Made by a program: the position numbers and the translations under genes
DNA from: Saussurea involucrata
Lineage: Eukaryota; Streptophyta; Magnoliopsida; Asterales; Asteraceae
Length of the DNA: 64,000 bases
Assembly: GCA_033807775.1 (NCBI GenBank)
Contig: CM066313.1
Coordinates: 62,976,484 to 63,040,483 of the forward strand
Direction of reading: 5' to 3'
Part shown: piece after piece, positions 48,206-59,960 of the stretch
Position numbering within the stretch: position 1 is the first letter of the stretch
Layout: every line of letters starts with the position of its first letter
Notes under the pieces: generated by a model
The model's input: only the letters and a program-made list of their open reading frames with translations
What the model was told of the DNA's origin: nothing
Databases searched by the model: none

Positions 48206-48420
48206 CCCCGAATGACGGAGATCTAGGTGCATACCCACACGGTGGCACCACAAGACTATATCCTCTTAGTGCTTACTTGACGGTTCATCTACAATTTTTC
48301 TCGTCCTTGTATACCATCATACACATTTACTCAAAGAAAATTGTATAACATCAATCAACGAAACTTGTGGCCTAACCACCATATAAACCATAAAAAAAGC
48401 TTCACATAATAATCCAAGAC

Positions 48421-48462
48421 GTGTAGCTCAGTTGGTTAAGGGACGAGGAGATGTTTGCTCCA
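48421..48462 (+). mobile_element. 42-bp tRNA-head retroposon with 15-bp target duplication
   Basis: gtgtagctcagttggttaag... holds a perfect tRNA A box (TAGCTCAGTTGG). It is flanked on both sides by ataataatccaagac (48406-48420, 48463-48477). There is no B box and no A tail. It resembles the 5' half of a tRNA or of a tRNA-derived SINE. Confidence 0.65.
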
Positions 48463-49509
48463 ATAATAATCCAAGACCCTTAATTTGGCCAAATATGCAC
48501 ATAACTCTACATAAGAGATTTTCAAGCTATAAAGCTACACATTATGTATATAAGAACACAACACCATGAACCATAAACGTCTAAGTACTAATATGCATCT
48601 CATGAAGTTAAATCTTCAAGTTAGGTCAAAACCCTAAAATATGGATATTTTCAGAAAAGAGACCAAAATACCAATATATTTTGTTAACCATGTAACCATG
48701 CTTATCAAGGTATCAAACAAGATATTTTACACCAAAACTTTATAAGTTCCCAACATGAAAAAATATGAACATATTACTAAACAAGAGAGATTTGTATAAA
48801 TAAGCATGAAAAGATGATGAAACACACATATAGACATGTATCTAGTTTTACAAAGCATTTTAAACTCACCACTTAGGTTTTTAAAAAGAAAATCTAAAAA
48901 CTTAGCAAACCCTAGAAATGTTGGAGAATATGAGATGAAGACTTGATCTTGACTTGAGGTTTCACAATAAATGCTCCAAAGAAGCTCTTGAAGCGCAATA
49001 AATGATCATATCAAACCCTAGGTGAGAATTTAATGAGGGGAGAGGTTTGGGAGGAGGGAAATCACCTAAGGCGCTCTAAAATCGCGTTTGACAAAGTGGA
49101 GAAAGAGATATGGGCTGAAAGCAAAGGGAGTCTTTATACTTCCAGACAGCTCGGGCGACAATGCCCAACAACTTTGCCAAATGGCATTGTCGCTGGCACA
49201 ATCGCCTTTCCTCCCCACCCCATGGTATATCCCAAGCGATAATGACATACGATTATGCCAAATGGCATTCTCGCTGTCATTATCGCTCGGAGTGTACCGA
49301 GCCCTTCTCGACCACGGCAACATTGACTGGCGATTATGCCATCTATCAAGGTCGTTGCCTCGCTGGCAAGGTTGCTAGGGGTGTCCTGGCGTCCAAATTC
49401 TCCGTCTCATTGATCCGTCAAGCCAGTAGGTTAAGCTATGCATGAAAGGTAGATTACTCAAGGCTAGAACCCCTTCTTAACTTATAAACATGCACAATTA
49501 AAACCACAA

Positions 49510-49692
49510 GGGTTGTGGCGTACTGGTTTAGGCCTGGGGGATGTGGTGGAATATTCCATCCGCCCGAGGTTTGAATCCAGGCGTACATAACAATTGTGGC
49601 CACTGAGATTTGATCAGGGCTGGTGTCTTACAATCATAATTTTCCAAGGGATTAGTCTAGGCATAGCCTAGGACACCCTTACCCAAAAAAAC
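49510..49692 (+). mobile_element. SINE, tRNA-derived
   Basis: A 183-bp element. A-box-like TGGCGTACTGG lies at 49516-49526 and B box GGTTTGAATCC at 49568-49578. A tRNA-unrelated body follows, then an A-rich 3' end. A 22-bp target duplication (starting acatgcacaattaa) lies at 49488-49509 and 49693-49714 with one mismatch. It would be transcribed by RNA polymerase III and moved by LINE enzymes. It inserted into solo LTR G. Confidence 0.85.
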
Positions 49693-49770
49693 ACATGCAC
49701 AATTAAAACTACAAATAAAGAAGGGTCTTGGGGAATTATACTGAACAAGATTTACGGGTGTTACAGTATA

Positions 49771-50039
49771 CATCAATATTTCTTTCGTGTAACAAGCTAT
49801 GGTCTCAACGCTCTTACGAGGTAGTGATGAGTTTCACGTGCTCTAAGCCCAACCCACGTCCGATTAAGAAGATTGGTCGCAATCTGAGCGGTTATAAGTC
49901 ATTTTTTCATTACTTTAGATCTCTAATTTCTATTTTTACTGGCATTACTATAGTGGGATTTCATAGAACATCAATCGGGATCAGATTCTAATAAAGTAAC
50001 AAGACCAATATATTTATTTAAGGTCACGTCTTGTTTGTA
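49771..50039 (+). other. Continuation of the exon-like ORF after LTR G, then unannotated DNA
   Basis: The first 17 codons continue the frame from 32223-32330. The rest has no recognised feature. The ORF at 49728-49991 spans the LTR edge and is probably chance. Confidence 0.3.
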
Positions 50040-50850
50040 GGTTGGACAAGATTGGGAGGGACTTAGAGTTCAATTCCTTCAAATCCCATGTTTGGTTTGA
50101 GAGATCGCATAGATTTGAAATCTGTTGATTTCATTGTAATCTCACAAATATGGAATTTAGAAATTCCATGGGGTAGTCGGTATTTCATGAGATTTGTTTG
50201 TAATAATGATTTAAAATATGTTAAAAATACTTGGGGCCCGTTTGGTTTGCAGGAATTGAATGGATTTTGGGGGGATTCAGATTTCAAATCCATTCCAATC
50301 CCGTCTTTGGTTTGCAGAATTGTCCGAATTCGAAATCCTATGATTTTTCTTTAAAATCCCTCAAACATAGGATTTTGAAATCCTAAGGGGGTGGCTAGGA
50401 TTTCAAGGGATTTCATAGGATTTGTATATAATAATGTTTAAAACATTTGTTTTCTAATAATCAGTTAAACAAAAAATAATATAACTGTTATAAATTCTTA
50501 GTTTTTTTATAAATAATGGAATTCAATTTCTTTCCAATCCCTACAAACCAAACACACTAAAGATTCTAAATCCTCCCAAATCCAAATCCCTCGGATTCCA
50601 AATTTTTCCACGAAATCCAAATCTCTCGAAACCATTCTATCAAACAAAACACCCCAATTTTATAATCATATATTAATAAAAATATAATTTAATTGATGCT
50701 TACTTTTTAATAATTTGTTTTTATAAATTATTTATATAAAATGAAATTCAAATTCATTCCAAATTCTACAAACCAAACACCCTTCTGATTCCAAATCATT
50801 CCACAAAATCCAAATCCACTAAAACCATTCATCAAATCAAACACTCCCTA
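50040..50850. repeat. Cluster of nested MITE-like sequences
   Basis: Repeated ends such as cccgtttggtttgcagg, caaaccaaacac and tcaaacactccc, and inverted blocks of 'ggatttcaaatcc' type, occur in both orientations. Several copies of one family appear to have inserted into each other. Individual boundaries are not clear to me. Confidence 0.5.
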
Positions 50851-51427
50851 AATCTAAAAATAAAAATTCCTAAACGTTCTCTTGTATGTGACTATTTGTT
50901 CTATTCTAAACTACTAATAAAAAATATTGGGTGGCAAGGTAGTTTTGTTTTACAAAGTCTACTATTTACATGCTATTGGAAGTGCATAATTTGAAGTTCC
51001 AAAACACATTCTATAGAAGGAACTTAAAAAAGGTTTCGGCCCAAAAAGCTTCTAAACTTGCATGTTGGGATTTTCCTGAAGTGAACGGAGCATCCGATTG
51101 TTGTTTTTTCAAGCTAGCATCTTGTCTCATTGAGATCGGCATCATGTGAGCGCTATGCGCATTGAAACCCCATCGAGGGAAACGAGGACTTTCAATTTGC
51201 ATCCTCAACCGACGTGTTGAAAACAAAACTTGGAAATGCTGTGGTGATGTCCCTGAATGATCATAAAAAAATTAACCACACGATCATGTTAATATGAAAA
51301 TTATTCTGACATGCGAGGATACGTGGAACCTCATATTACTCTCCAAAAAGAGCTCTTGAGGAGAGAACGGAGATTCTAACATATATTGAAGAGAAATGGT
51401 CCATGTCTAGCTGAGGTGGGACTCTAA
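50851..51427. other. Intergenic, nothing recognised
   Basis: Contains the 71-residue minus-strand ORF 51011-51226, which has no recognisable motif. Confidence 0.4.
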
Positions 51428-51781
51428 GAGCATCTCCAACAGATTCCCCAAATCTCTCTAAAATGAAGATCCAAAACTCAACAAATCAATATCCAACAGA
51501 TTCCCAATTCTAGAGATAAATCACTGATTATATTATTAAAATATTCTATATATTTAATAAAATATTATTTCTCTCACCTAAACATTTCATTAAAAATATT
51601 CTCATTGGTGGGATATAATAAAAAATCATTTCTCTATTGGTAATCATTTTTTGGGGTATCTCCAAATTTGGAGAAAATTACACTCTCTCTCCTATTTTAT
51701 CCATTTTGGAGAATCTGTTGGAGCAAAAAATTGTACAAAATTTCCATTTTCTCTATTTTGGAGAAGTTGTTGGGGATGCTC
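51428..51781. mobile_element. PIF/Harbinger-like MITE at the 3' end of the CBL10-like gene
   Basis: Terminal inverted repeats GAGCATCTCCAACAG and GAGCATCCCCAACAA (right end read inverted) are flanked by TAA at 51425-51427 and 51782-51784. 354 bp, AT-rich interior, no coding sequence. Confidence 0.75.
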
Positions 51782-54700
51782 TAACAACTACTATTGATCA
51801 AGAATGGAATATGAAATTTTGGAAATAGCAAAGAATAATCATACACAAGGTAAGGAAGAGTCATGTTCTTCAAAAGGCTGGGGTTGCGAAGGACAAACTC
51901 CTTCCATTCCTCTTTGCAGATTTTACCATCTCCATCAGCATCGGCATCAACAAATGTCTGCATTAAGGATGACGATCTTATTGCCAAATCTAATGTAAAA
52001 TACCCGAGAAACTGAACAAGTTTAAAAAGCTTACTTTGTCGATAATAACCTCAAGAAGTTCATCTGATAAATTCATCTCGGATTCTGTTAGAATCGTTAT
52101 CAGCATCTGTTTGACCTATTAAAAAAATGCAGAATAAGTCAATGCATGATTCTTAATTATGAGATGGAGAAATTCATTACTCCCTCTATTAAGGCTTAGT
52201 TGATTAATAAGTGTAATAATTACTCATTTATAAAACTTTGTTTTTTCCATTGTGGGCATTTATTTTGGGACGAAGGAGTATTAAAGTATACTCACTTCTT
52301 CTCGTTCAATATACCCCGTCTGTCTCAGATCATATAGCCTAAAAGCAACTGCAGGAAATCAACAATTAGTGATTACATTGTCTATGAGATATAATTTGAA
52401 TGTGTATCAATGGATTTACCCATAACATCTTACAGTTTATTTTATCTTCTATAGGCGCATAGGGATGGAAGATACTGAGAGCATGAACAAATTCCTCGAA
52501 TTCAATCACACCATTTCTCTTTTCGTCAAAAAGATCAAAAACCTAGAAAACAACAGAGCATTTTTGTAAATGCATCACAATCAACATATCAAGATATAAA
52601 TGTTTCAGATGCTATGACATGCATGGCGGAAATGTAATCAACATGAACGAGTGGTCATGTTAATAAGTTCAGCTATAAAGATAAAATTTGGAACATTCCA
52701 TCGACAAGTCGACTACATGGATTGATTTAGAACTTTCACATTCTACTGTGGTTGTTAGGTTAGTTCTTACTTCTTACTACATTAGTTGATAACATACTCG
52801 TATTTTAATGTAAGTTTTCCAGGTTTTCTATTAGGTATCTCAGGAGCCCGATATTTCCAGGCTCTCCAATAAATTCTAGGAAAAATGTGGAGTTAGAGGT
52901 TCCATCAAAGAGCAATTTCTCAGACAAAGAGTCCAAAGGAAGTGTGCTTGATGGCCTGCTAGCAAAACGAGTCGTTGAAATTGTTCTTGAGACTTGGGAG
53001 TGTGCACTCCTTGACTCGCCATTAGGAACCTGTTGAAAGTGTTCTTAGGACTTGGGAGGTATCCCATATAGAAGCAAGTTGTTAGTTGTTGCAAAGGGAT
53101 CATTATGCTATCACTGTGTACAATCTGCAGCATGCTTTCTTCTTTTTACAGTATATCATATTTAGAGAAAGGGATTACTTTTCCAGTATTTGTCGTTGGG
53201 GCTTATTGCTTTTTTTTAGGGCTAGGCTATCCAGTCTCATCTTATACGTATCTAGAAGGTTTGGCATATACCCTGGCTTCAATGATTTATATTTTTGCAT
53301 CTAGTAAAGATGCCTGTCCTAAGGGCCATAAATGAGCCAAATTCTGTTTTAGCAGGGTGTTGGGTTTAAAGAAAAAGAAAAAGGGTTACCCCTTGGAGTA
53401 TCTAATGGGGGCATAAATAAGTAAATAACCCTTTATTTATGGGTATCCCATGTGCTGCTTGGGTGTATATTGACTTAACTATACTGGGCATCCCATGTGC
53501 TTGAGTGTATATTGACTTAACTATACTGGGTATCACATGTGCTTGGGTGTATATTGACTTAACTATATTGGGCACCCTACTCAAAATGGTATAAAGACGA
53601 AGCAGAATAATCCCACAAATTTCCAGTGAACTAAAGGTCAAACTGGGTTCATTTGGTTTGGTTTAGTTTTAAAGTCACAACAATAGAAAGAATGTTTAGA
53701 AAGATGATAATACTGAATGAATTGAGAATAAAATTTGCTTTAGTTTCGTCAGTTTTCAGTTCAAGCTGCATCATATTTTAAAATGAGTTTCCAGTATTGC
53801 TAATTAACATCATTATGGTGTATTGTAAAAAAGAAGAGGATGGTTGTAGGCAAAACAAAGATTATCAGTAGTAACCATGCAGTGATGCAGATAAAATGAC
53901 GTTCCAGTGAAAAAGCAATACCCGTTAAAAAACTAATATGCATGATTTTAGGTGAGTTGTTTCTCACAAAAAGAATAGAGGAAGAGATGTTTTATAAAGA
54001 TCTGAAATAGGGGCAGTTACTTGGGGGCTTATTGTAGGCTTTGATTTTCACATACTGGATAACAAAAACCTAATCGACTTCTTTTCTTCACATTTTTACC
54101 CTTGCATAGTGTACAAAAGAAAAGGCAAATCGGGCCTATGTTCCCATGGATGACGAGGGACATGTGGAATCCACCACTAAAACATAAGCAAGGGTAGATA
54201 GGGAAGAATGGTTTAAAAGACCCTCTGATTCAAGAAAGAGCGCAAATCTTTTTCGGCATCCAAAAAGGACTATGTATTTTGGACAGAAGGAGAATTAAGG
54301 AAAAAAAGAAGAAAAAACAACATGAACACCAATTCCATGCACAAGAAATATAGGATGGATTATTATTTAAGTTGTAACGGAGCAGTTACCCGGTCTAAAA
54401 ATAGATTCTCACCCTGTGGGGTATTGAATAATGCTAGTCGGAGCTCTTCCTACACAAAAGTAAACATTATCGTATTAGGTTTGCCTTCCAAACAACGATG
54501 TAGTAAGCAAGCATAACCGTAAGATAAAGAAATTAATCAACTTTGTTCCTTTTCTCATTCTAATACAACCAGAGAAAACATAGACACATATATAGAATGT
54601 TGTTCCTAAATTCTAAAAGATCTACGAATCAAAGTACAAAGGAAAAAACATCCAACATATACATATAAACTGTGGCTAGTCTAGGCAAAATTGATTACAA

Positions 54701-56310
54701 AGAAAGCCAGCAACAATATAGGGAACAAGGGTAACATCTAAATCCTTAGTTTTTTTTAAAGGGGGATATGGCACTCCACGGCAACACCGGAACCCACAAG
54801 AGATTTGAGTAACATCAGTGTGCATTGTTTTCAGGTGGATGAAAGAATTTGCATTTCCATTATGTACAGTAGAAGATGATTGATATTACATGCTTACTGC
54901 TACTACGCATAAAAACAATAAAATCATGTTACCAAATACATTTACCTAATCAATGTAAAAGTGAGCCCACCGGCCAAATACATACTCTTGTTAGCTAAGA
55001 TAAACGACTAAAAGACCATGTAACTTGAAAGCTCGATAATCATATGAGAAAGACAAAGACACACACTGTTGCTAGCTAAAATAACATTAAGTTGTAATAT
55101 GGTAGGCTTGAATTGAAAACTAGAAAGTATACCTTGTGTATCAATCCATCATCAATAATTGAGGAACTCAAGTTCTTAAACAGTTCAAAAAGTGCCTCCA
55201 CTTCATTGACACTAACTGCAGAAGAACACAGATAACAGGTAAAAGGCAGTCCTTGAACCCTTTTTAGCCTAGGCATAAAACTTTACCTTAATAGCATGGC
55301 AACCAAATTGCTAGGCATGAGACTTATCAGTTCAATTAGAACATATAGTTCGAATCAACCCAAATTAACTAAGATAAAAACTTTAAGGAAAAAGGTCAGT
55401 TGCAGCTTAAAGCCACTATATTCACCACTCACCAGGTGGGATTCGCTAAACATACAGTTTTACTAGGTTCTCAGTACAATAGATACGATTATGCTAACAG
55501 AAAAAGGGGAGGAACTCCATTCGAGTTGCATAAAAACCCTTACTTCACCTCAATTAAGGTATCCCCTCTATTACTTTTCAAGATTTTAAGAAAGGTTTGA
55601 CAGCCACATTCAATCTCATGACAAATACAAGAGATCTCAAAAAGAAAGGTTTGGTCGTTTGATCTTTATTCTTCAGATTTTTTTCTTTCTTTAAAACTTA
55701 AAGCATATATATAAAATTTGATGCTAATGCTAGTTCAGTGGACATTTTTGGCCTAAATCCTGGGAGTGTTAAGCATGAAGAAGAAAGTCAAGATACAAGT
55801 TATGATATCTACTTTAAAAAAATATTTAGACTGAAACTTCAATTCTGAATCACAGGAAGGTTTTCGTGGCACCCCAAGAAGAGTAAAACCTAAAAGAGAT
55901 AAAAGTTCAAACCCTTATATGTCAGATGAAAGAAATTGGTTAGCATTGCTGGTTTCCAAATCATCGAGTAGGGAAGCTAAATTGAGCAACAACAAGAGCA
56001 AAAAAAACTTACAATTAGAACCCGACGCAAGCTGAGAAAGCTGATCATGATCAAAATAAAGTTTCTGAAAACGACTACGGGATTGGGAATTGAAGCAACC
56101 AGAGACGGCGTACAATAAGATTTCAGCTATGGCCACAAATGGTAGAAATGCAGCACACAGCTTCTCACCAATGGTTAATGAGCTACATCTCTGATCAAAT
56201 TGAAAACAAAAAATTGATAACAAAAATTGAGATAATCATAATATATAGTAGTTAAAAGAGGGATTCGTAATTGTACGTACCGATGGATTTGGATTATTGG
56301 ATGCGCTCAT
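51781..56310 (-). CDS. CBL10: Calcineurin B-like protein, CBL10 type (Ca2+ sensor), 8 coding exons seen
   Basis: Exons (minus strand): 56281-56310, 56013-56190, 55133-55215, 54390-54449, 52434-52542, 52296-52348, 52035-52115 and 51781-51957. All introns are GT-AG with consistent phases, giving 256 residues, the length I recall for CBL10. Plant CBLs bind Ca2+ through EF-hands and activate CIPK kinases; CBL10 acts in salt tolerance at membranes. The N-terminus has the CBL10-type hydrophobic segment (LCAAFLPFVAIAEILLYAV, about residues 20-38) instead of a myristoylation signal. EF-hand regions follow: IIDDGLIHKEELRLAL, DLFDEKRNGVIEFEEF, YDLRQTGYIEREE and DADADGDGKICKEEW, then NPSLLKNMTLPYL. The tail after PYL (to the TAG at 51781-51783) is uncertain. 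It reads FPKF where the family has FPSF, and a donor-like GTGTAT lies right after PYL, so a further exon is possible. Confidence 0.85.
52180..52278. mobile_element. Stowaway-like MITE in an intron of the CBL10-like gene
   Basis: CTCCCTCTATTAAGGC...GGGACGAAGGAG is flanked by TA on both sides (52178-52179, 52279-52280). The 99-bp length is typical of a short Stowaway (Tc1/mariner) MITE. Confidence 0.75.
52543..54389 (-). other. Largest intron of the CBL10-like gene
   Basis: It holds the minisatellite at 53441-53569 and a coding-like plus-strand stretch near 52860-53041. Otherwise AT-rich, with no further gene recognised. Confidence 0.6.
53441..53569. repeat. Minisatellite of three ~42-bp units
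   Basis: Units start at 53441, 53486 and 53528 (gggtatcccatgtgctgctt..., gggcatcccatgtgcttgag..., gggtatcacatgtgcttggg...). Each ends tgacttaactatact or a close variant. Confidence 0.85.
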
Positions 56311-57035
56311 GATGCTCCTAATGCAAGATGAATGATTTGAGCTTCTTTCTCCAAAATCTCTCTCGAAAAATCGAAAAACATTGAGAGACAGATATGGAAA
56401 AAATCGAAGAGACCTACACGTTAGATCAATAATGAGATTACCTATTTACCTACACATTAAATGGTGAGTGAGACAACTACAAGCGGGCCTTTCGAGTCCA
56501 CGTAACCTTTTTCCACCCGCATTCTTTATGCTAGAAATTGGAGTTTTTTTTTTTATTTTATATTTGAGCTGTAACAGCATCTCTCCAACAGCTTTTAAAA
56601 AAAAATTAAAATGAAAAAGTTAAACTCTTAAAAACAATTTTTTATGCATCAAGTACAATTTATTTATGCATATTACTTAAAATTCAAATTTACAAGTAAA
56701 TGATGCATGGGTATAATTTTTAAAGCTGGATATTTGAATTCATAACTAACTGATAAACATAATCAAATACTGGATAGACATCACATTTTAAATATAAAAA
56801 ATCTAAAATATAATTAAGATAATCATTGAATTTTAAAATAATACGTAATTATCTTTTTTTTTATTAAAAACTATATATTATTAAACCTAAATTAAAATAA
56901 AAAAGTAAATCAAACAAATTTAAAAAAAATATTATTACTTTTTTCAAAACTACACAAAACCATATTATAAATTGACAGAGACAAAAAAAATAAAATCAAA
57001 ATATATCGTGCTGCATTGTGCTAGTACGCTTCTAG

Positions 57036-57085
<50 letters not shown>

Positions 57086-57656
57086 TTTAATAGTTTAATA
57101 CACTAAGTAATATTATTTTGTTACAATTATAACATTAAATATGTTTTTAGTGTGTAATTGGAGTTGGGGTTTTAGTGTTCAAATGATCTACAATTTTTAG
57201 TGTTATTTTTTAGTAGTTGAATTGAAAATGCCTCAAAAGATTTATATTTATCTTTTTTACTATAACTTCTATTCTTATCCAAACACCAGAGTTTTATAAA
57301 GCTTTTCACTTCTTATATATATAGCAGTTCATATTTTATATAATAAAAATTATAATAAAAATTAATAATTATGAAAATAAAAAGTATATTAATAAAAAGT
57401 AAAAATATATTAAATAAAACTTACGATAAATAAAAGTTCTAATAACTAAATATTAACAAACAATCATCAATCTTATTATTTTACATTGTTACAAAAAAAA
57501 AATCATTAACAACTTTAAGATCATTAGGCCATCCGCTAACTTTTGAGCTTTGCAATGAGTTCTCCCATTTGGTGATAAAGAAAATAAAGTGAGGAAAAGA
57601 ATGAAAGGAATAAAAAATAGAATTCTTTAAAACAAAAGGAAGTAATTTTTTAGAGT
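56311..57656. other. AT-rich region upstream of the CBL10-like gene
   Basis: No ORF of note. It would contain the gene's promoter, but I cannot identify elements with confidence. A dinucleotide run is at 57040-57082. Confidence 0.5.
57040..57082. repeat. (AT)n microsatellite
   Basis: About 21 uninterrupted AT units. A second, shorter run lies near 58275-58294 inside the fold-back element. Confidence 0.95.
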
Positions 57657-57811
57657 AAATTACATTTTTGGTCCTTGTAGATGTCACCAACTATCAAGTT
57701 TGGTCCTTTTTTAAACTAATTATAATTTTGGTTATTATAGTTGCCATTTTATTTAATTTTTGATCCCTTTGACTAACTATAGTTAAAATAGTTAGTTAAC
57801 TCTTGATAAAT

Positions 57812-59232
57812 TGCAACTTTGGTCCCTATGGTTTGTTGCTTTTCTCACTTTTGGTCCCTATAAAATTTTTATTGCAAGAAAAACCATGTGGTATTCAATA
57901 GTGCTCGGTTTTAGTCCCTCTGACTAACTCCGATATATTTCCATCCGTTAAAACCCCCCATGTGACTTGCTCATGAGGGTATATTGGTCCTTTTACAAAC
58001 AACAAACCACAAGAACCAAAATTACAATTTCCTCTTATATTATTATACCATTTATTTAAAACATGGCAATTGTATTATATAATTAAAAATAACTTATTTA
58101 ATAAAATGTCAAAATTTTAATTGATTAACTATTTATGTTTAAGTTTCGTCGACCAAAATTATAATAAAATAATTTATATTTTTGTTTTACTAAATTTCAT
58201 TTTTAATAGAAGATAAATTATCCAATAAAAATAAATTGAAGAGGTGATGTTTTTGATTATTTACATAAAATATAATATATATATATATATATATAATTAA
58301 AAAAACAAAAATTCTAGCGTATATTAAAACGATATATGAAATAACCTTTAAAAATGTAATTATAACTAAATTAACAACTTGTTTAACTTGACTTTCTAGA
58401 TTTTCTAAATAAATTACCATACGATTATTAAAATGATGTTAACATGCAAAAAGATTTGAGAAGAACGATCGATCAGAAAAACACAAAAATGAGTTGGAAA
58501 TGTCCTTATAAGTATATATAATATTTTTATTATATAACTAATGTTGTAATATCAAAACTAGAAAATATGTTGAAATTGAATGTGATTCTTTTTTTAAAAT
58601 TTTGAATTTTGATTATTCACTAAAAAAGTAGAGTTTAATAAGATGTAAATTTAGTTATAATTAATTTTTTTAAAGGTTATTTCATATTTCGTTTTCTTAT
58701 GCACTAGATATTTTTTATATTATATAGATTATATTTAATATTATTAATAAAAAACCGCATGTCTTTAATTTATTTTTATGGAATAATTTTGTTTATTAAA
58801 GTTGAAATTCAGTAAAAACGAAAATATAAATTATTTGATTATAATTTTGGTCGAAGAAACTTAAACTTAAACATAAATTATTAATTAGTTAAAAGTTTGT
58901 AGTTTTATTAAATAAGTTATTTTTAAATCAAGTGATAGTTATTTATTAATTATATAATATAATTATTATGTTTTAAATAAATGGTGTAATAATAAAAAAG
59001 TAAATTGCAATTGTGGTCCTTGTGGTTTGTTGTTTGTAAAAGGACCAATATGCCCTCATGTGCAAGTCACATGGGGGGGGGTTTAACGGATGAAAATCTG
59101 ACAGAGTTAGTCAGAGGGACCAAAACCGAGCATTTTTGCATACCACATGGTTTTTCTTGCAATAAAAGTTATATAGGGACCAAAAGTGAGAAAAACGACA
59201 AACCACAGGGACCAAAAATGCAATTTACTCTT
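57812..59232. mobile_element. Fold-back element with ~600-bp inverted arms (Mutator-like, non-autonomous)
   Basis: Left arm 57812-about 58410 is the inverse complement, with scattered differences, of right arm about 58630-59232. Landmarks are taaattgcaactttggtccc at the left edge and gggaccaaaaatgcaattta at the right edge. The centre is a short AT-rich loop. Long terminal inverted repeats of 'TTTGGTCCCT' type are characteristic of plant MULE-derived elements. A similar single-arm fragment lies at about 57657-57810. A 9-bp duplication is only weakly suggested (actcttgat/actcttaac). Confidence 0.7.
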
Positions 59233-59248
59233 AACTCTTTTTAGAGTA

Positions 59249-59946
59249 TGTTAGCTCCAATCTTTCTGTTAGTGAAAGTAGTGAAAATAGTCTAAGTACA
59301 GAAGTAACCCACAGAGGCTCTGCAGAAGAACCCAAGAATACCGAAGGCAAGAATCTGCAGAAGACTGCTCACAGAGGACCGAGCCGTAGAACCTCTGTCA
59401 CCCTTGACAGAGCCTCTGCGGTTTATACTGAAGACTTAGAAGATTTACAAATATCTTTCTACTGTTCCAGGATCCGTTCATCCACTTGTTCTAGGCGTGC
59501 CTTGACATCAACAACACGTGTCAAACTCTGATAAGGCTCTGTCAGAATTGGAACATGCGCATTAAATGAACATCGTACCTGCTACTATTCATACGATCTT
59601 GTCTACTGTAGATCAGTCCTTATTGTCTAAAGTATGTCCCCCTTTGTAGTAGTATAAATAGAAGACTCATGTTGAGTTCTTCTATTAACAAGAACGAGAA
59701 TCAGATAATTAAGCTACGCACAAACACACACACCAGCAGTTCTTTCTTGTTATGTTCTTGGTGTTCTTGATTAATATCAAACAGAAATCTTGGAGATACT
59801 CATCTATTCTTTACATACTGTTTATTTGATATTGTGTGTTCTTCTACCTTTACATTATCTTTTAGTTCTTAAATACGCTTACGCACCATATCTAAATCTG
59901 AACTAACTGAAAGTTAAGATCATTGTTAAGAAAACAGGAACCAACA
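59249..59946 (+). repeat. 5' LTR of the copia element
   Basis: TGTTAGCTCC...AACCAACA, 698 bp. It is rich in cagagg/cctctg blocks. A TATA box (tataaata) lies at 59653-59660. Confidence 0.8.
59653..59660 (+). promoter_or_regulatory. TATA box in the copia LTR
   Basis: tataaata lies about 290 bases before the end of the LTR, with transcription start expected about 30 bases downstream. Confidence 0.65.
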
Positions 59947-59948
59947 AT

Positions 59949-59960
59949 TGGTATCAGAGC
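59949..59960 (+). promoter_or_regulatory. Primer-binding site of the copia element, tRNA-iMet type
   Basis: TGGTATCAGAGC lies two bases after the LTR. Confidence 0.92.

Larger units (their letters stand above)
32331..49765 (-). mobile_element. Solo LTR 'G' split by nested elements D and C
   Basis: TGTAACACCCT at 32331 and GGGTGTTACA ending at 49765 are flanked by gtaga and gtata (4 of 5 match). The LTR parts are 32331-32885 and 48211-49765, about 2.1 kb. The family is related to solo LTR E, sharing CCTAGTGAG and TCACCTCAAGAG motifs in the same order. The 48211-49765 part also carries a 42-bp tRNA-like insert and a SINE, and an inverted GCGACAATGCC/GGCATTGTCGC block at 49150-49380. Confidence 0.7.

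Noticed and set aside
48421..48462. tRNA gene
   Set aside because: Only the 5' half with an A box is present; no anticodon arm, B box or acceptor pairing, and it is bounded by a target duplication.
53402..53641. Minus-strand ORF with repeated VKSIYTQAH-type units
   Set aside because: The protein repeat merely mirrors a 42-bp (14-codon) minisatellite in an intron.
59005..59244. 79-residue plus-strand ORF
   Set aside because: It lies within the right arm of the fold-back element, and the inverted left arm contains stops in the matching frame.
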